A stretch of DNA of 34,982 nt from Verrucomicrobiota bacterium (GTDB lineage Bacteria > Verrucomicrobiota > Verrucomicrobiia > Limisphaerales > UBA1096), in the NCBI GenBank assembly GCA_030749225.1, contig JASMKO010000004.1, positions 1 through 34,982 of the forward strand. The letters run 5' to 3'. The translations under genes and the position numbers were made by a program. Below, in pieces: positions 1 through 8,707 of the stretch (position 1 is its first letter; each line of letters starts with the position of its first letter). The notes beneath the pieces are model-generated. The model saw only the letters and a program-made list of their open reading frames with translations, did no database searches and was not told the origin of the DNA.

Positions 1-34
1 GGGTTTGCCCCGAATCTCTCCGCGCATTTTGACG

Positions 35-916
35 ATGTTTGCAGGAACCTACACTGCCTTGGTTACGCCGTTCCGCAAGGGGAGCGTTGATGAAGAGGCA
101 TTTAAAAAACTGATCCGGGAGCAGATACGCGGAGGGATTGACGGTATTGTCCCTGTGGGCACCACTGGCGAGTCGCCTTCCCTTGGGTTTGACGAGCACG
201 TTTGGGTTGTTGAGCTTGCTGTTCAGGCAGCCAGGGGCAGAGTGAAGGTGCTGGCTGGCACTGGTGCCAATTCCACCGCTGAGGCAATCCACCTCACACG
301 TGCCGCCGAGGCGGTCGGTGTAGATGGTTCACTACAGGTGGCCCCCTATTACAACAAGCCGTCACAGGAGGGTTTGTTCCAGCATTTTCGCAAGATTGCG
401 CGCGCTACTCGACTGCCGATAATCCTCTACAGCATTCCGGGCCGTTGCAACATTTCAATCGAGGTGGCTACGGTCGAGCGCTTAGCCAAGGCGTGTAAAA
501 ATATCGTCGGAATCAAGGAGGCTGGCGGAGACGCGGACCGCGTGAGCCAGCTTCGTGCCGCGCTTGGCCAACGGTTCACAATCCTGAGTGGGGATGATGC
601 ATTGACGCTGCCTTTCATGGCCGTTGGAGCCGAGGGGGTCATCAGTGTTGCCTCGAACATCATCCCGCGGCAGGTGGCCAGGATGGTCAGTGCCTTTGCA
701 TCTGGTCAGCTTGCTCAGGCGCTCAAGCTGCATCAAAAATATTATCCGCTGTTCACTGACCTTTTCCTAGAAACCAATCCGGTGCCGGCCAAGGCCGCAC
801 TGGCGTTGCTCGGAAAATGCGCAGAGGAATACCGTTTGCCTCTCTGTAAAATGTCGGCACACAACCGTGCTCAATTGACCACAACGCTCAAGGCTTGCGG
901 TGTGCTTAAAAAATAA
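35..916 (+). CDS. dapA: 4-hydroxy-tetrahydrodipicolinate synthase
   Basis: Condenses pyruvate with aspartate semialdehyde in the cytoplasm, the first committed step of lysine and diaminopimelate synthesis. The protein has the class I aldolase pattern: GTTGES near residue 43, the catalytic tyrosine in LYSIPGRCN (Y132) and the Schiff-base lysine in GIKEAGG (K161), at nearly the same positions as in the E. coli enzyme. I chose the ATG at 35 because it gives the usual family N-terminus (MFAGTYTALVTPF) and a normal length of 293 residues; the frame stays open to a TTG at position 5. dapB follows after 5 bases, so the two are surely co-transcribed. Start of the operon lies outside or at the window edge. 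Confidence 0.96.
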   Translation: MFAGTYTALVTPFRKGSVDEEAFKKLIREQIRGGIDGIVPVGTTGESPSLGFDEHVWVVELAVQAARGRVKVLAGTGANSTAEAIHLTRAAEAVGVDGSLQVAPYYNKPSQEGLFQHFRKIARATRLPIILYSIPGRCNISIEVATVERLAKACKNIVGIKEAGGDADRVSQLRAALGQRFTILSGDDALTLPFMAVGAEGVISVASNIIPRQVARMVSAFASGQLAQALKLHQKYYPLFTDLFLETNPVPAKAALALLGKCAEEYRLPLCKMSAHNRAQLTTTLKACGVLKK

Positions 917-921
917 CAGTC

Positions 922-1656
922 ATGACCAAAGTCATCATCAACGGGTCCAAGGGTCGAATGGGCGAGGCGTTGCTTCGTTGCGGCGAGGGCAATCCCGACA
1001 TTGAGGTTGTTGCGTGTATTGACATTGGCGATGACTTGCCTGGTGCCATCGCACAGGCAGACGGAGTGATAGACTTCAGTTTTCACGAAGTCACGAGGCC
1101 TGTTGCTGAACTTTGTGCGGCTCAAAAAAAAGCACTAGTCATCGGCACAACCGGTCATTCCGACGAGGACAAGGCGGCGATACTGAAGCTTCAATCGGAG
1201 ATTCCTATTGTCTGGGCGTCGAATTATTCAACCGGGGTGAATACACTGTTTTGGCTCACGCGTAAGGCGGCTGAGGTGCTCGGCCCCGGTTTTGATCTCG
1301 AAGTCATTGAGATGCATCACCGCCTCAAGCGCGACGCTCCTAGTGGCACTGCCGCTACTCTAGCGGAGATTTTAACCGAGGTTCGCAAAGTGTCGCTCGA
1401 GAAGGAAATGCGCTATGGCCGTAAGGGCATCCTTGGTGAGCGCACCGACTCTGAGATTGGGATGCATTCGCTTCGGGGGGGCGATGTGGTCGGTGATCAC
1501 ACCGTTGTTTATGCTGGGAACGGTGAGCGACTCGAACTAACCCACAAGGCGGCCAGCCGGGACACTTTTGCGAACGGCGCACTGCACGCTGCTATCTGGG
1601 CCTGTGGCCAAGTGCCCGGGTTGTACAGTATGGAAAATGTTCTTGGCCTCGACTGA
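922..1656 (+). CDS. dapB: 4-hydroxy-tetrahydrodipicolinate reductase
   Basis: NAD(P)H-dependent reductase that acts on the product of DapA. The N-terminus has the nucleotide-binding start MTKVIINGSKGRMG, followed by GVIDFS and the GTTGHS segment. The family signature EMHHRLKRDAPSGTA carries the catalytic histidines (H132, H133) and K136. The length of 244 residues is at the short end of the family, but all core motifs are intact. It lies 5 bases after dapA and 9 bases before the sulfatase gene. Together with dapA it supplies diaminopimelate for peptidoglycan. Confidence 0.96.
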   Translation: MTKVIINGSKGRMGEALLRCGEGNPDIEVVACIDIGDDLPGAIAQADGVIDFSFHEVTRPVAELCAAQKKALVIGTTGHSDEDKAAILKLQSEIPIVWASNYSTGVNTLFWLTRKAAEVLGPGFDLEVIEMHHRLKRDAPSGTAATLAEILTEVRKVSLEKEMRYGRKGILGERTDSEIGMHSLRGGDVVGDHTVVYAGNGERLELTHKAASRDTFANGALHAAIWACGQVPGLYSMENVLGLD

Positions 1657-1665
1657 GGACTTGAA

Positions 1666-3204
1666 ATGAAAATTACACATATAGTGCTTGCAGCTAGCGC
1701 GTTGGTCTTGGGCTTATTTTCGACTGGATCCCAGTCATTGGCCGATCGGCCGAATATCCTGTTCGTTATTTCGGATGACCAGTCTTATCCACACGCCTCC
1801 GCTTACGGTTGCAGAGGTATCCGTACTCCCGGATTTGACCGTGTGGCAAAAGAAGGAGTGTTGTTCCGCACTTGCATTTCGGGCTCGCCAGGATGCAGCC
1901 CTAGCCGTGCTACGGTGTTGACTGGGCGTTACCACTGGATGCTTGAGCACGCAGGAACGCACGCCAGTAAGTTCGAGAAAAAGTATTTGACTTTCCCTGA
2001 TCTGCTGGAGAAAGCCGGTTACTGGGTCGGGTACACCGGGAAGGGGTGGGGGCCGGGCAATTACCGGGACGGCGGTTTCACGCGCAACCCAGCTGGCCCC
2101 GTTTTTTCATCGAAGAAAAAGAATCCGCGCATCAGTGGCATCTCCTCCACCGATTACGCAGCCAACTTTGATGATTTTTTGAGCCAACGCCCCGAAGGAA
2201 AGCCGTTTTGTTTTTGGCTTGGTGGACACGAACCGCACCGGAAATTCGAGAATGGGATTGGGCTTAAGCAGGGCAAAAAACTTGGGGATATTGACGTGCC
2301 GACTTTCCTGCCGGATACATCGGAAATTCGCAGCGATATCCTCGACTACTACGCCGAGATCGAGTGGTTCGACTCGCACTTGGCCCGAGCGTTGGCGAGG
2401 CTCGATGAACTGGGAGAACTAGACAATACGCTGGTCATAGCTACCTCCGACAACGGGATGGCATTTCCCCGGGCTAAGGCCAACTGCTACGAATTTGGCG
2501 TGCATGTGCCGTTGGCCATTATGTGGCCAAGCCGCGTCAAGGGCGGACGAGAAGGGAGCGATCCGGTTGGCTTCGTCGATCTTACGGCGACCATTCTTGA
2601 GGCGGCGAACGTGACCCACCCCGCACTAGATGAAGTGGCGCTTGCTCCCATTGGTCGCAGCTTGGTTTCAATACTTGAATCCAGTAAATCGGGGAGAATC
2701 GAAAAGTCCAGAACCCATGTGTATAGTGGCAGGGAACGTCACTCCTCATCCCGATACAACAATTGGACCTACCCGCAGCGCTGCCTTAGATCCGACCAAT
2801 ATATCTATATCCGCAATTTCAGGCCGAATCGCTGGCCGGCGGGAGATCCGCAAAAGTTTGATGCACCAGGCAAACTTGGGCCAATGCACGGCGGTTATCA
2901 TGACATTGATGCTTGCCCGACTCTGGCCTTCCTAATCGAGAATCGGGATGATTCCCGATATAAGCCATTCTTTCACCTGTCGGTTAACAAACGGCCGGAG
3001 GAGGAGTTGTTTGATGTCAAAAAAGACCCTGCTTGCATGAACAACCTCGCTCTCGATCCGACATTCCTCAAGATAACCCAAAAATATCGGAACAAGATGG
3101 ACGCTTTCCTGAAAAAAACAGGCGATCCCCGAGCGCATGACAAAGGGGATGTTTGGGAAAGTTACAAGCGCTACAGTCGCATGCGGTCTTTTCCAAGGCC
3201 GTAG
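1666..3204 (+). CDS. secreted sulfatase (arylsulfatase family)
   Basis: A 512-residue sulfatase of the alkaline phosphatase superfamily. Residues 1-26 are a signal peptide ending near SQSLA, so the enzyme is exported. The mature part opens with the metal-binding strand RPNILFVISDDQS. The sequence CSPSRATVLTGRY (C77 and following) is the CxPSR motif whose cysteine is matured to formylglycine by a formylglycine-generating enzyme or anSME. Further family landmarks are GGHEPHRKFE, the TSDNGMAF metal site and a C-terminal segment with EELFDVKKDP, which is common in heparan/N-sulfoglucosamine-type sulfatases. The sulfated substrate cannot be read from sequence; a marine or host glycan is likely. 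It sits 9 bases downstream of dapB, an unusual partner. Confidence 0.93.
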   Translation: MKITHIVLAASALVLGLFSTGSQSLADRPNILFVISDDQSYPHASAYGCRGIRTPGFDRVAKEGVLFRTCISGSPGCSPSRATVLTGRYHWMLEHAGTHASKFEKKYLTFPDLLEKAGYWVGYTGKGWGPGNYRDGGFTRNPAGPVFSSKKKNPRISGISSTDYAANFDDFLSQRPEGKPFCFWLGGHEPHRKFENGIGLKQGKKLGDIDVPTFLPDTSEIRSDILDYYAEIEWFDSHLARALARLDELGELDNTLVIATSDNGMAFPRAKANCYEFGVHVPLAIMWPSRVKGGREGSDPVGFVDLTATILEAANVTHPALDEVALAPIGRSLVSILESSKSGRIEKSRTHVYSGRERHSSSRYNNWTYPQRCLRSDQYIYIRNFRPNRWPAGDPQKFDAPGKLGPMHGGYHDIDACPTLAFLIENRDDSRYKPFFHLSVNKRPEEELFDVKKDPACMNNLALDPTFLKITQKYRNKMDAFLKKTGDPRAHDKGDVWESYKRYSRMRSFPRP

Positions 3205-3337
3205 TCCGTAGCTCAAGCGCTGTTTTCATATCAAATTAACACAACGCGTATAAAGTGTAGCGAACCGGCGCGCGAGACCGAAATGTCAATTGATCGGCGG
3301 ATACACAAGATGGGAATCCAGGGGGGGGCAGGTGGAA
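3205..3337. other. convergent intergenic spacer, no clear terminator
   Basis: This 133-base gap lies between the ends of the sulfatase gene (plus) and htpG (minus). I see no strong GC hairpin with a T-tract on either strand. The only odd element is a run of eight G at 3321-3328. Transcription termination here is therefore either factor-dependent or uses a weak structure I cannot identify by eye. Confidence 0.6.
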
Positions 3338-5269
3338 TCATTTGGCTTGAACCATTAGGCTTGAAATTAGCTGAGCGAATCTTGCGGGGTTTTTGACGGC
3401 GATGCCCTCGGTGAGTAGAGCCTGATCGTAAAGCAGTTCGGAGTAGTCTGCGATCTTTGGGTCTTTCTTGTTGGCAGTGAACAGGTCATTCATCGTTTCG
3501 ATGACAGGGTGGCCGGGATTCAACTCGAGTATGCGCTTGGTTTCCGGTACCGGTTGGTTCATGGCGGCGAAGATGCGCTCCATCTGCGGATTCATGTCGC
3601 CCTCGTCGGTGACGAGGCAACTGGCGCTGTCGGTCAGGCGGTCGGATAGGCGCACCTCCTTCACGTCGTCCTTGAGGCTGTCCTGCACCTTCTTGATGAG
3701 TTTCTTGTATTTGCCAGACACCTCCTTTTTCTCCTCGTCGGCGAGTTTTTTTTCCTCCTCGCTGCCGAGGTCGATGTCACCCTGGGAGATCGACTTGAGT
3801 TTCTTGCCGTCGTACTCGCCGAAGCCGGCCAGGATGAATTCATCCACCGGTTCGATCATGAACAACACTTCGATCTCCTTCTTCTTGAATACCTCAAGGT
3901 GAGGGGAGTTCTCGACAGCGGCGCGTGAGGTGCCGGTGATGTAGTAGATTTCCTTTTGATCCAGAACCATGCGATCAATGTATTCCTTGAGTGAGACATA
4001 TTTACCCGGTTCGGTCCTGCTGCTTTCAAACAGTAGGAGTTCCTTGATCTTGTCCTTATTAGCCTGGTCGACCTCGATTCCCTCCTTGAGAACCTTCCCG
4101 AACTCCTGGTAGAAACTGAGATAATCCTCCCCAGATTTTTTCATCATCGTCTTAAGCTCGGATAGGAGTTTGGTGGTGACGCTTTTCTCGATTTGCTTGA
4201 TGATGGCGTCCTCCTGCAGAATTTCGCGGGATACGTTCAGTGGCAGGTCGTTTGACTCGACAACACCCTTGACGAAGCGTAGGTAGCGCGGCAGCAACGC
4301 CTCGCAATTATCCATGATGAAGATGCGCTTCACATAGAGGTGGATGCCGTGCTTGGTGCCTTCTTGCTGAAACAGGTCGAACGGCGCCTTTGCAGGCAGG
4401 TACAGCAGCGCTTTGAACTCGATTTTTCCCTCGGCTGAGTAGTGGATGGTCTTGATCGGGTCGGTGTAGTCGTGGGAGACGTGCTTGTAAAACTCGCAGT
4501 ACTCTTCCTTTTTAATCTCACTCTTCGGGCGCATCCAGATCGCCTTCATCGAGTTCAGGGTTTCCTCGGTGATGGTTACCTTCTTTTCGGCTCCCTCTTT
4601 CGGATTACCCTCGTCGTCGAGCGGGGTGTCGTCTCGGGTGATGTCCATCACGACTGGGTATTCCACGAAGTCCGAGTATTTCTTGATGATCTGGCGGAGC
4701 CGAAACTCGACGATGTAATCCCGGCTGCTTTCGTTGAGGTGCAGGGTGATCTCGGTGCCGCGCGTGTCCCGGCCGCCGTCGGAGAGTTCGTAACTTCCAT
4801 CGCCGCTGGACTCCCACGTCCACGACTCGTCGCTCTCGGCGGGCCGAGTCTTGAGGGTGACCTTATCGGCGACCATGAAGGCAGAGTAAAATCCGACACC
4901 AAATTGGCCTATCAATTCAGGGTTATCGGCGGCTTTGCTCTTTTTCAATTCCTCCATGAACTGTCGCGTGCCGGAGCGCGCAATGGTGCCGATGTTGGTC
5001 TCGAGTTCATCACGGGTCATGCCGCTGCCATTGTCCTCGATCCTCAGCGTCTTGGCTTCGTTGTCCACGAAGAGCTTGATCCGGAACTCCGGATCTTCCT
5101 TGATGAGGTTCTTGTTTGACAGGGCCTTGAATCGTAGCCGGTCGATCGCGTCGGAGCTGTTGCTGATCAGTTCCCGAAGGAAAATATCCTTGTTCGAGTA
5201 GAGCGAGTGAATCACCAGGTCGAGCAGTTGCTGGACCTCAGTCTTGAATTCCTTTTTTTCCGTTGCCAT
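3338..5269 (-). CDS. htpG: chaperone protein HtpG (Hsp90)
   Basis: Bacterial Hsp90, a cytoplasmic ATP-dependent dimeric chaperone for partly folded client proteins. The GHKL ATPase domain is complete: [15 protein letters not shown] (catalytic E33, Mg-binding N37), the DNGSGMT loop and the [18 protein letters not shown] lid region. The middle domain contains [13 protein letters not shown] and [13 protein letters not shown], followed by the C-terminal dimerisation domain. The open frame extends upstream to 5338, but the ATG at 5269 gives the usual start ([19 protein letters not shown]) and a normal length of 643 residues. No Shine-Dalgarno sequence precedes it; instead an inverted repeat abuts the start codon. 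Confidence 0.97.
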   Translation of the reverse strand: MATEKKEFKTEVQQLLDLVIHSLYSNKDIFLRELISNSSDAIDRLRFKALSNKNLIKEDPEFRIKLFVDNEAKTLRIEDNGSGMTRDELETNIGTIARSGTRQFMEELKKSKAADNPELIGQFGVGFYSAFMVADKVTLKTRPAESDESWTWESSGDGSYELSDGGRDTRGTEITLHLNESSRDYIVEFRLRQIIKKYSDFVEYPVVMDITRDDTPLDDEGNPKEGAEKKVTITEETLNSMKAIWMRPKSEIKKEEYCEFYKHVSHDYTDPIKTIHYSAEGKIEFKALLYLPAKAPFDLFQQEGTKHGIHLYVKRIFIMDNCEALLPRYLRFVKGVVESNDLPLNVSREILQEDAIIKQIEKSVTTKLLSELKTMMKKSGEDYLSFYQEFGKVLKEGIEVDQANKDKIKELLLFESSRTEPGKYVSLKEYIDRMVLDQKEIYYITGTSRAAVENSPHLEVFKKKEIEVLFMIEPVDEFILAGFGEYDGKKLKSISQGDIDLGSEEEKKLADEEKKEVSGKYKKLIKKVQDSLKDDVKEVRLSDRLTDSASCLVTDEGDMNPQMERIFAAMNQPVPETKRILELNPGHPVIETMNDLFTANKKDPKIADYSELLYDQALLTEGIAVKNPARFAQLISSLMVQAK

Positions 5270-5271
5270 GT

Positions 5272-5382
5272 GTTTACACGCCAAAAGCGCGGGAACAGTA
5301 AACCCATCCCCAGGCTGGTCTGCAAGCCTTTTGGGCACCTGCCCAAGCGAAGCAGGAGATTCTGCTTCTCCGGGCAGAGGTG
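5272..5382 (-). promoter_or_regulatory. structured leader upstream of htpG
   Basis: Two inverted repeats lie in the 141-base divergent gap between htpG (minus) and the HAD gene (plus). The first is GTTTAC at 5272-5277 with its complement GTAAAC at 5298-5303, ending two bases before the htpG start codon. The second is a long imperfect hairpin, 5336-5382: CACCT+GCCC pairs with GGGC+AGGTG (2-base bulge), and inside it GAAGCAG (5349-5355) pairs perfectly with CTGCTTC (5362-5368) around a 6-base loop. In a chaperone leader this may be a temperature-sensitive RNA fold or an operator. It is not a CIRCE element. The folds are seen; the function is inferred. Confidence 0.45.
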
Positions 5383-5410
5383 GGTGGCTACCTTGGGCAA
5401 GCGCTGATTT

Positions 5411-6277
5411 ATGGCTGAGACCTTCGCTTTAACATCGCACGAGGCCCTGGTCGCCCGGTTTGCAGGCAAGGTGGAGTTTACGTCGCATTTTGCTCCCCGT
5501 CCAAGCATTGCCCATGTGGTGCTCGATTTTGACGGGACACTTTCGCTGATTCGCGAGGGCTGGCCGGAGGTGATGTTGCCGATGTTCGAGGAGTTGCTGC
5601 CGCGGGTCGATGGCGAGGCGCCGCGCGCCGTGCGTGCTATGCTGCTGGACGATATTATGACCCTGAACGGCCGGCAGACGATTTATCAAATGATGAAATT
5701 TGCCGAGCGCGTCGCTGAGCGGGGCGGTGAGGCGCTTGATCCATTGCAGTACAAGCATGAGTATTTGAGACGTCTTGAGAGACGCATACAAACCCGGATT
5801 GACCAACTGGCCAATGGCAGTGCCGAGTCGGGGGAGTTTTTACTACATGGGGCGTTGGCATTGCTGGACGGCATGCTTGCGCGCGGTTGGAGACTTTACC
5901 TGGCCAGCGGCACCGACGAACCGTTTGTCAAGCGTGAGGCGGAGTTGCTTGGCTTGACCCGTTATTTTGGCGATCAGATTTACGGGGCGCTGGACAATTA
6001 TGAAAATTTTTCAAAGAAACAGGTGATTGAGCGGATTCTGACGAAACATAACGTCGATGGTGGCAGTTTGTTGGTGGTGGGCGACGGGTACGTGGAAATT
6101 GAAAATGGCAGGGATGCCGGCGCTCTCACGTTGGCCGTGGCCAGCGACGAGGCAAACAATGGGGAGGGGCGGTTTGATCCTTGGAAACGAGAGCGGTTGC
6201 TTGGGGTTGGTGCAGACATCGTCGTCCCGGACTACCAGGATGCGGCGGTGTTGCTCGACATCATCGAGGGAAAATGA
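5411..6277 (+). CDS. HAD-superfamily phosphatase
   Basis: A 288-residue haloacid dehalogenase-type hydrolase. Motif I is LDFDGTLS (nucleophile D39, acid/base D41), motif II is ASGT in [10 protein letters not shown], motif III is a lysine in [12 protein letters not shown], and motif IV is the acidic site in [17 protein letters not shown] helical cap of about 110 residues separates motifs I and II, as in sugar-phosphate phosphatases of the PGMB/GmhB-like groups. The substrate is not evident. Its stop overlaps the start of the next gene by 4 bases (ATGA), and that gene overlaps the sugar kinase in the same way, so the three proteins are probably made in fixed proportion and act in one pathway. 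Confidence 0.85.
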   Translation: MAETFALTSHEALVARFAGKVEFTSHFAPRPSIAHVVLDFDGTLSLIREGWPEVMLPMFEELLPRVDGEAPRAVRAMLLDDIMTLNGRQTIYQMMKFAERVAERGGEALDPLQYKHEYLRRLERRIQTRIDQLANGSAESGEFLLHGALALLDGMLARGWRLYLASGTDEPFVKREAELLGLTRYFGDQIYGALDNYENFSKKQVIERILTKHNVDGGSLLVVGDGYVEIENGRDAGALTLAVASDEANNGEGRFDPWKRERLLGVGADIVVPDYQDAAVLLDIIEGK

Positions 6278-7389
6278 GTGGCAATAAACTAGAGCTTCAA
6301 AATATCAAGCCGCTGCCCTTGGCCAAGCGCAAAAGCCTGAGTTCAGTCGAGGAGGTGCTGGTGCCGCCCGGCGCTGAGCCGGCGGTCATCGATAAAGCAT
6401 TGATGCGTCGGGTGAAGGAGTGCGCCGAGCGTATTCGCCAAGCCAAGGCCAGCAGCAAAGCAGTGGTGCTCATTTATGGGGCGCACCTGATAAAGAATGG
6501 GGCCGCACTGATTCTCGACCGCTTGATTGCCGACGGTTGGTTGTCGCACCTGGTTACAAACGGGGCCGGGACGATTCATGACTGGGAGTTCGCTTGGCTT
6601 GGTCGTTCGACCGAGTGCGTCCGCTCAAACGTTGCCACAGGCACCTTCGGTACTTGGGAGGAAACAGGCCGCAACATTCACCTAGCCCTTCTCGCGGGTG
6701 GAATCGAGGGATTGGGCTATGGCGAGGCGCTTGGCCGGTTGATCGAGGGGAATGGGGTTGAATTTCCGACGGCAGACGAGTTGTCCAAGCTCATCCAGAC
6801 CGAGCCGGGACACGAATTGACCGCCGCTCGCGTCGAGTTGCTCCATGCCATGCGCGGCGCTTTCGTGCCCGAAGGGCGATATGAGTTGGAACATCGCTGG
6901 AAGGAGGCGTCAGTCGTCGCTTCTGCCCACCGTCATGGGGTACCGTTGACGGTGCATCCCGGTATTGGGTACGACATTATCTCAAACCATCCGATGTTTA
7001 ACGGCGCGGCGATTGGCCGGGCGGCGCAGGTCGATTTTCAGATATTCGCCGGGACACTCGAGCAACTCGACGGTGGGGTGGTGCTTTCGGTCGGTTCGGC
7101 GATCATGGGCCCGCAGGTGTTCGAGAAGGCGTTGAGCTGTGTCAATCATTTGCGCCTGCAGGAGGGACGACCGATCGTGGCGGATCACTCGATGTATGTC
7201 ATCGATTTGCAGGATGGCGGGAACTGGGACTGGACGCAGGGCGAGCCACCAGTCACCAGCCCGGCCTATTATCTGCGGTTTTGCAAGACGTACGCCCGTA
7301 TGGGTGGCGAGATGCATTACCTGCAGTGTGACAACCTAGCCTTCGTGCAGCACCTCTCCCGCGCGCTGGCCAACGACAATGAGTCGTGA
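6274..7389 (+). CDS. conserved protein of unknown function in a sugar kinase/phosphatase cassette
   Basis: I do not recognise this 371-residue soluble protein securely. It has a Rossmann-like stretch (AVVLIYGAHLIKNGAALILD) followed by HLVTNGAGTIHDWEFAWLG, then a glycine-rich stretch GGIEGLGYGEALGR. Later segments are VPLTVHPGIGYDIISNHP and VLSVGSAIMGPQVFEKAL. The layout faintly recalls deoxyhypusine-synthase-like NAD-binding proteins, but I see no catalytic signature that settles this. I use the ATG at 6274, which overlaps the HAD stop by 4 bases; the frame is open further upstream to 6181, but that part only shadows the HAD gene. The gene ends overlapping the GTG start of the kinase. Confidence 0.8.
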   Translation: MSGNKLELQNIKPLPLAKRKSLSSVEEVLVPPGAEPAVIDKALMRRVKECAERIRQAKASSKAVVLIYGAHLIKNGAALILDRLIADGWLSHLVTNGAGTIHDWEFAWLGRSTECVRSNVATGTFGTWEETGRNIHLALLAGGIEGLGYGEALGRLIEGNGVEFPTADELSKLIQTEPGHELTAARVELLHAMRGAFVPEGRYELEHRWKEASVVASAHRHGVPLTVHPGIGYDIISNHPMFNGAAIGRAAQVDFQIFAGTLEQLDGGVVLSVGSAIMGPQVFEKALSCVNHLRLQEGRPIVADHSMYVIDLQDGGNWDWTQGEPPVTSPAYYLRFCKTYARMGGEMHYLQCDNLAFVQHLSRALANDNES

Positions 7390-8408
7390 ATGCGGACCGC
7401 TTTGCTGAATTAGTCGGCCGATTCTCCGGGCTCCGGGTGGCGTTGGTCGGGGATTTTTGCCTCGACCGATATCTCGAGATTGACCCTGCCCGGGCGGAGA
7501 GGTCGATTGAAACCGGGCTGGAGGTGTTCAATGTGGCTCGGGTGCGATCGCAGCCTGGCGGTTGCGGAACCATTCTAAACAACTTGGCGGCACTTGGCGT
7601 AGGGACTGTCTATCCAGTCGGTTTTGCGGGCAACGACGGCGAGGGGTACGAGTTGATGCATGCGCTTGGCCAAGTGGGTTGCGTGGATTTAGGGCATTTT
7701 TTCCTGACGAACGAGCGCCGAACTTTCTCGTACACCAAGCCGCTGGTGATTGAGTTGGGCCAGCCGCCTAGGGAGCTGAATCGGCTCGATTTCAAGAATT
7801 GGACCCCGACGCCGAAGGCGGTGCAGGAGAGGGTCGCTGGTTCGCTCGCCACCTTGGCCAAGGGAGTGGACGTGATGGTGCTGCTCGAACAGGTGGATGA
7901 GGCTGGAACGGGCGTGTTGGCGGGTGATTTACTGAATGCGCTTGGCCAAATTCGCAACAACTACCCTGACCTGTTGATTTTGGCTGACAGCCGCCGTGGA
8001 GCAGGCCATTTTCCAGCTGTCGGGTTGAAGATGAACCGGGAGGAGTTTGCCGTCCTTACCGGCGAACCAGCGAACATTCCAGTGTCGAATTTGTGTGTGG
8101 CGGTCAGTCGTTTGGCCGCTAAGCGGGGCCAAGAGGTGTTTGTGAGTCTGAGTGAGGAAGGTATCGTCGGGGCTGTTTCGGGGTCGGTCGCGGAACATGT
8201 GCCGTGTTGCCCAGTGCGGGGTGAGATTGACATTGTCGGCGCCGGGGATGCGGTTATGGCCAATCTGGCCACGGCGCTGGCCGCGGGCGCCGAAAGTGGC
8301 GAGGCAATGCGCTTGGCTATGGCGGCTGCCTCCGTGGTGGTGCACCAACTTGGCACTACGGGAACGGCGAGCCCTGAGGATTTGCTTCCCCTGGTATGCG
8401 CTCATTGA
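7386..8408 (+). CDS. PfkB-family sugar kinase, RfaE/HldE-like
   Basis: A 340-residue ribokinase-superfamily kinase. The N-terminus LRVALVGDFCLDRYLEI and the segment PGGCGTILNNLAALG resemble the kinase domain of RfaE/HldE, which phosphorylates D-glycero-D-manno-heptose 7-phosphate. Near the C-terminus IDIVGAGDAVMANLATAL holds the catalytic aspartate (D288) and anion hole of the PfkB signature. No nucleotidyltransferase domain follows, so it is not a full HldE. The start is a GTG at 7386 overlapping the preceding stop (GTGA). The true substrate may be a heptose or another sugar phosphate processed by the two upstream genes. Its last bases overlap the convergent slyX by 7 bases. Confidence 0.85.
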   Translation: MNADRFAELVGRFSGLRVALVGDFCLDRYLEIDPARAERSIETGLEVFNVARVRSQPGGCGTILNNLAALGVGTVYPVGFAGNDGEGYELMHALGQVGCVDLGHFFLTNERRTFSYTKPLVIELGQPPRELNRLDFKNWTPTPKAVQERVAGSLATLAKGVDVMVLLEQVDEAGTGVLAGDLLNALGQIRNNYPDLLILADSRRGAGHFPAVGLKMNREEFAVLTGEPANIPVSNLCVAVSRLAAKRGQEVFVSLSEEGIVGAVSGSVAEHVPCCPVRGEIDIVGAGDAVMANLATALAAGAESGEAMRLAMAAASVVVHQLGTTGTASPEDLLPLVCAH

Positions 8409-8608
8409 TAATGGGGCGGCTTGCTCACGTTGCCCTTGATGGCGTCCATCTCCTTGGACTCCAGACCTGTGGTGAGGCAGTGCACCTGCGACTGCAATTG
8501 CTGGATCACTTTGTCCTGTTCGATGATGGTTTGGTTGAGAGACTCAACCAATTGCTCCAAGTGTGTCAGGTCGGACTCGATGTTGATCAGTCGTTCATCA
8601 TTCGACAT
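8402..8608 (-). CDS. slyX: SlyX family protein
   Basis: A 68-residue protein of the SlyX family. Residues 5-45 form a heptad-rich coiled coil (RLINIESDLTHLEQLVESLN), and the C-terminus ends in KPPHYQ, close to the conserved PPHY tail of SlyX. The family's biochemical role is unknown; it probably oligomerises through the coiled coil. It is the only minus-strand gene between 5.4 and 12.2 kb and overlaps the 3' end of the sugar kinase gene tail to tail. Start chosen at the ATG giving MSNDERL. Confidence 0.88.
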   Translation of the reverse strand: MSNDERLINIESDLTHLEQLVESLNQTIIEQDKVIQQLQSQVHCLTTGLESKEMDAIKGNVSKPPHYQ

Positions 8609-8707
8609 GAGGACAGCCTACATCGGGCCAAGCCGGGAATCGATCATGAAGGCCCAGTGCTTTTTCGCTGACATTTTGCTCCCCTAGACGATAATGCCTT
8701 TTTTGAG

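Noticed and set aside
3321..3328. Run of eight G in the sulfatase-htpG gap
   Set aside because: A single homopolymer without a frame or repeat context; it could be a phase-variable tract only if inside a gene or promoter, which is not seen.
4442..5119. Plus-strand open frame of 225 codons opposite htpG
   Set aside because: It is antisense to the conserved ATPase and middle domains of HtpG and has no recognisable motif or start signal.
6181..6273. Upstream extension of the unknown gene at 6274
   Set aside because: It overlaps the end of the HAD gene in another frame; the ATG at 6274 with a 4-base overlap is the natural start.
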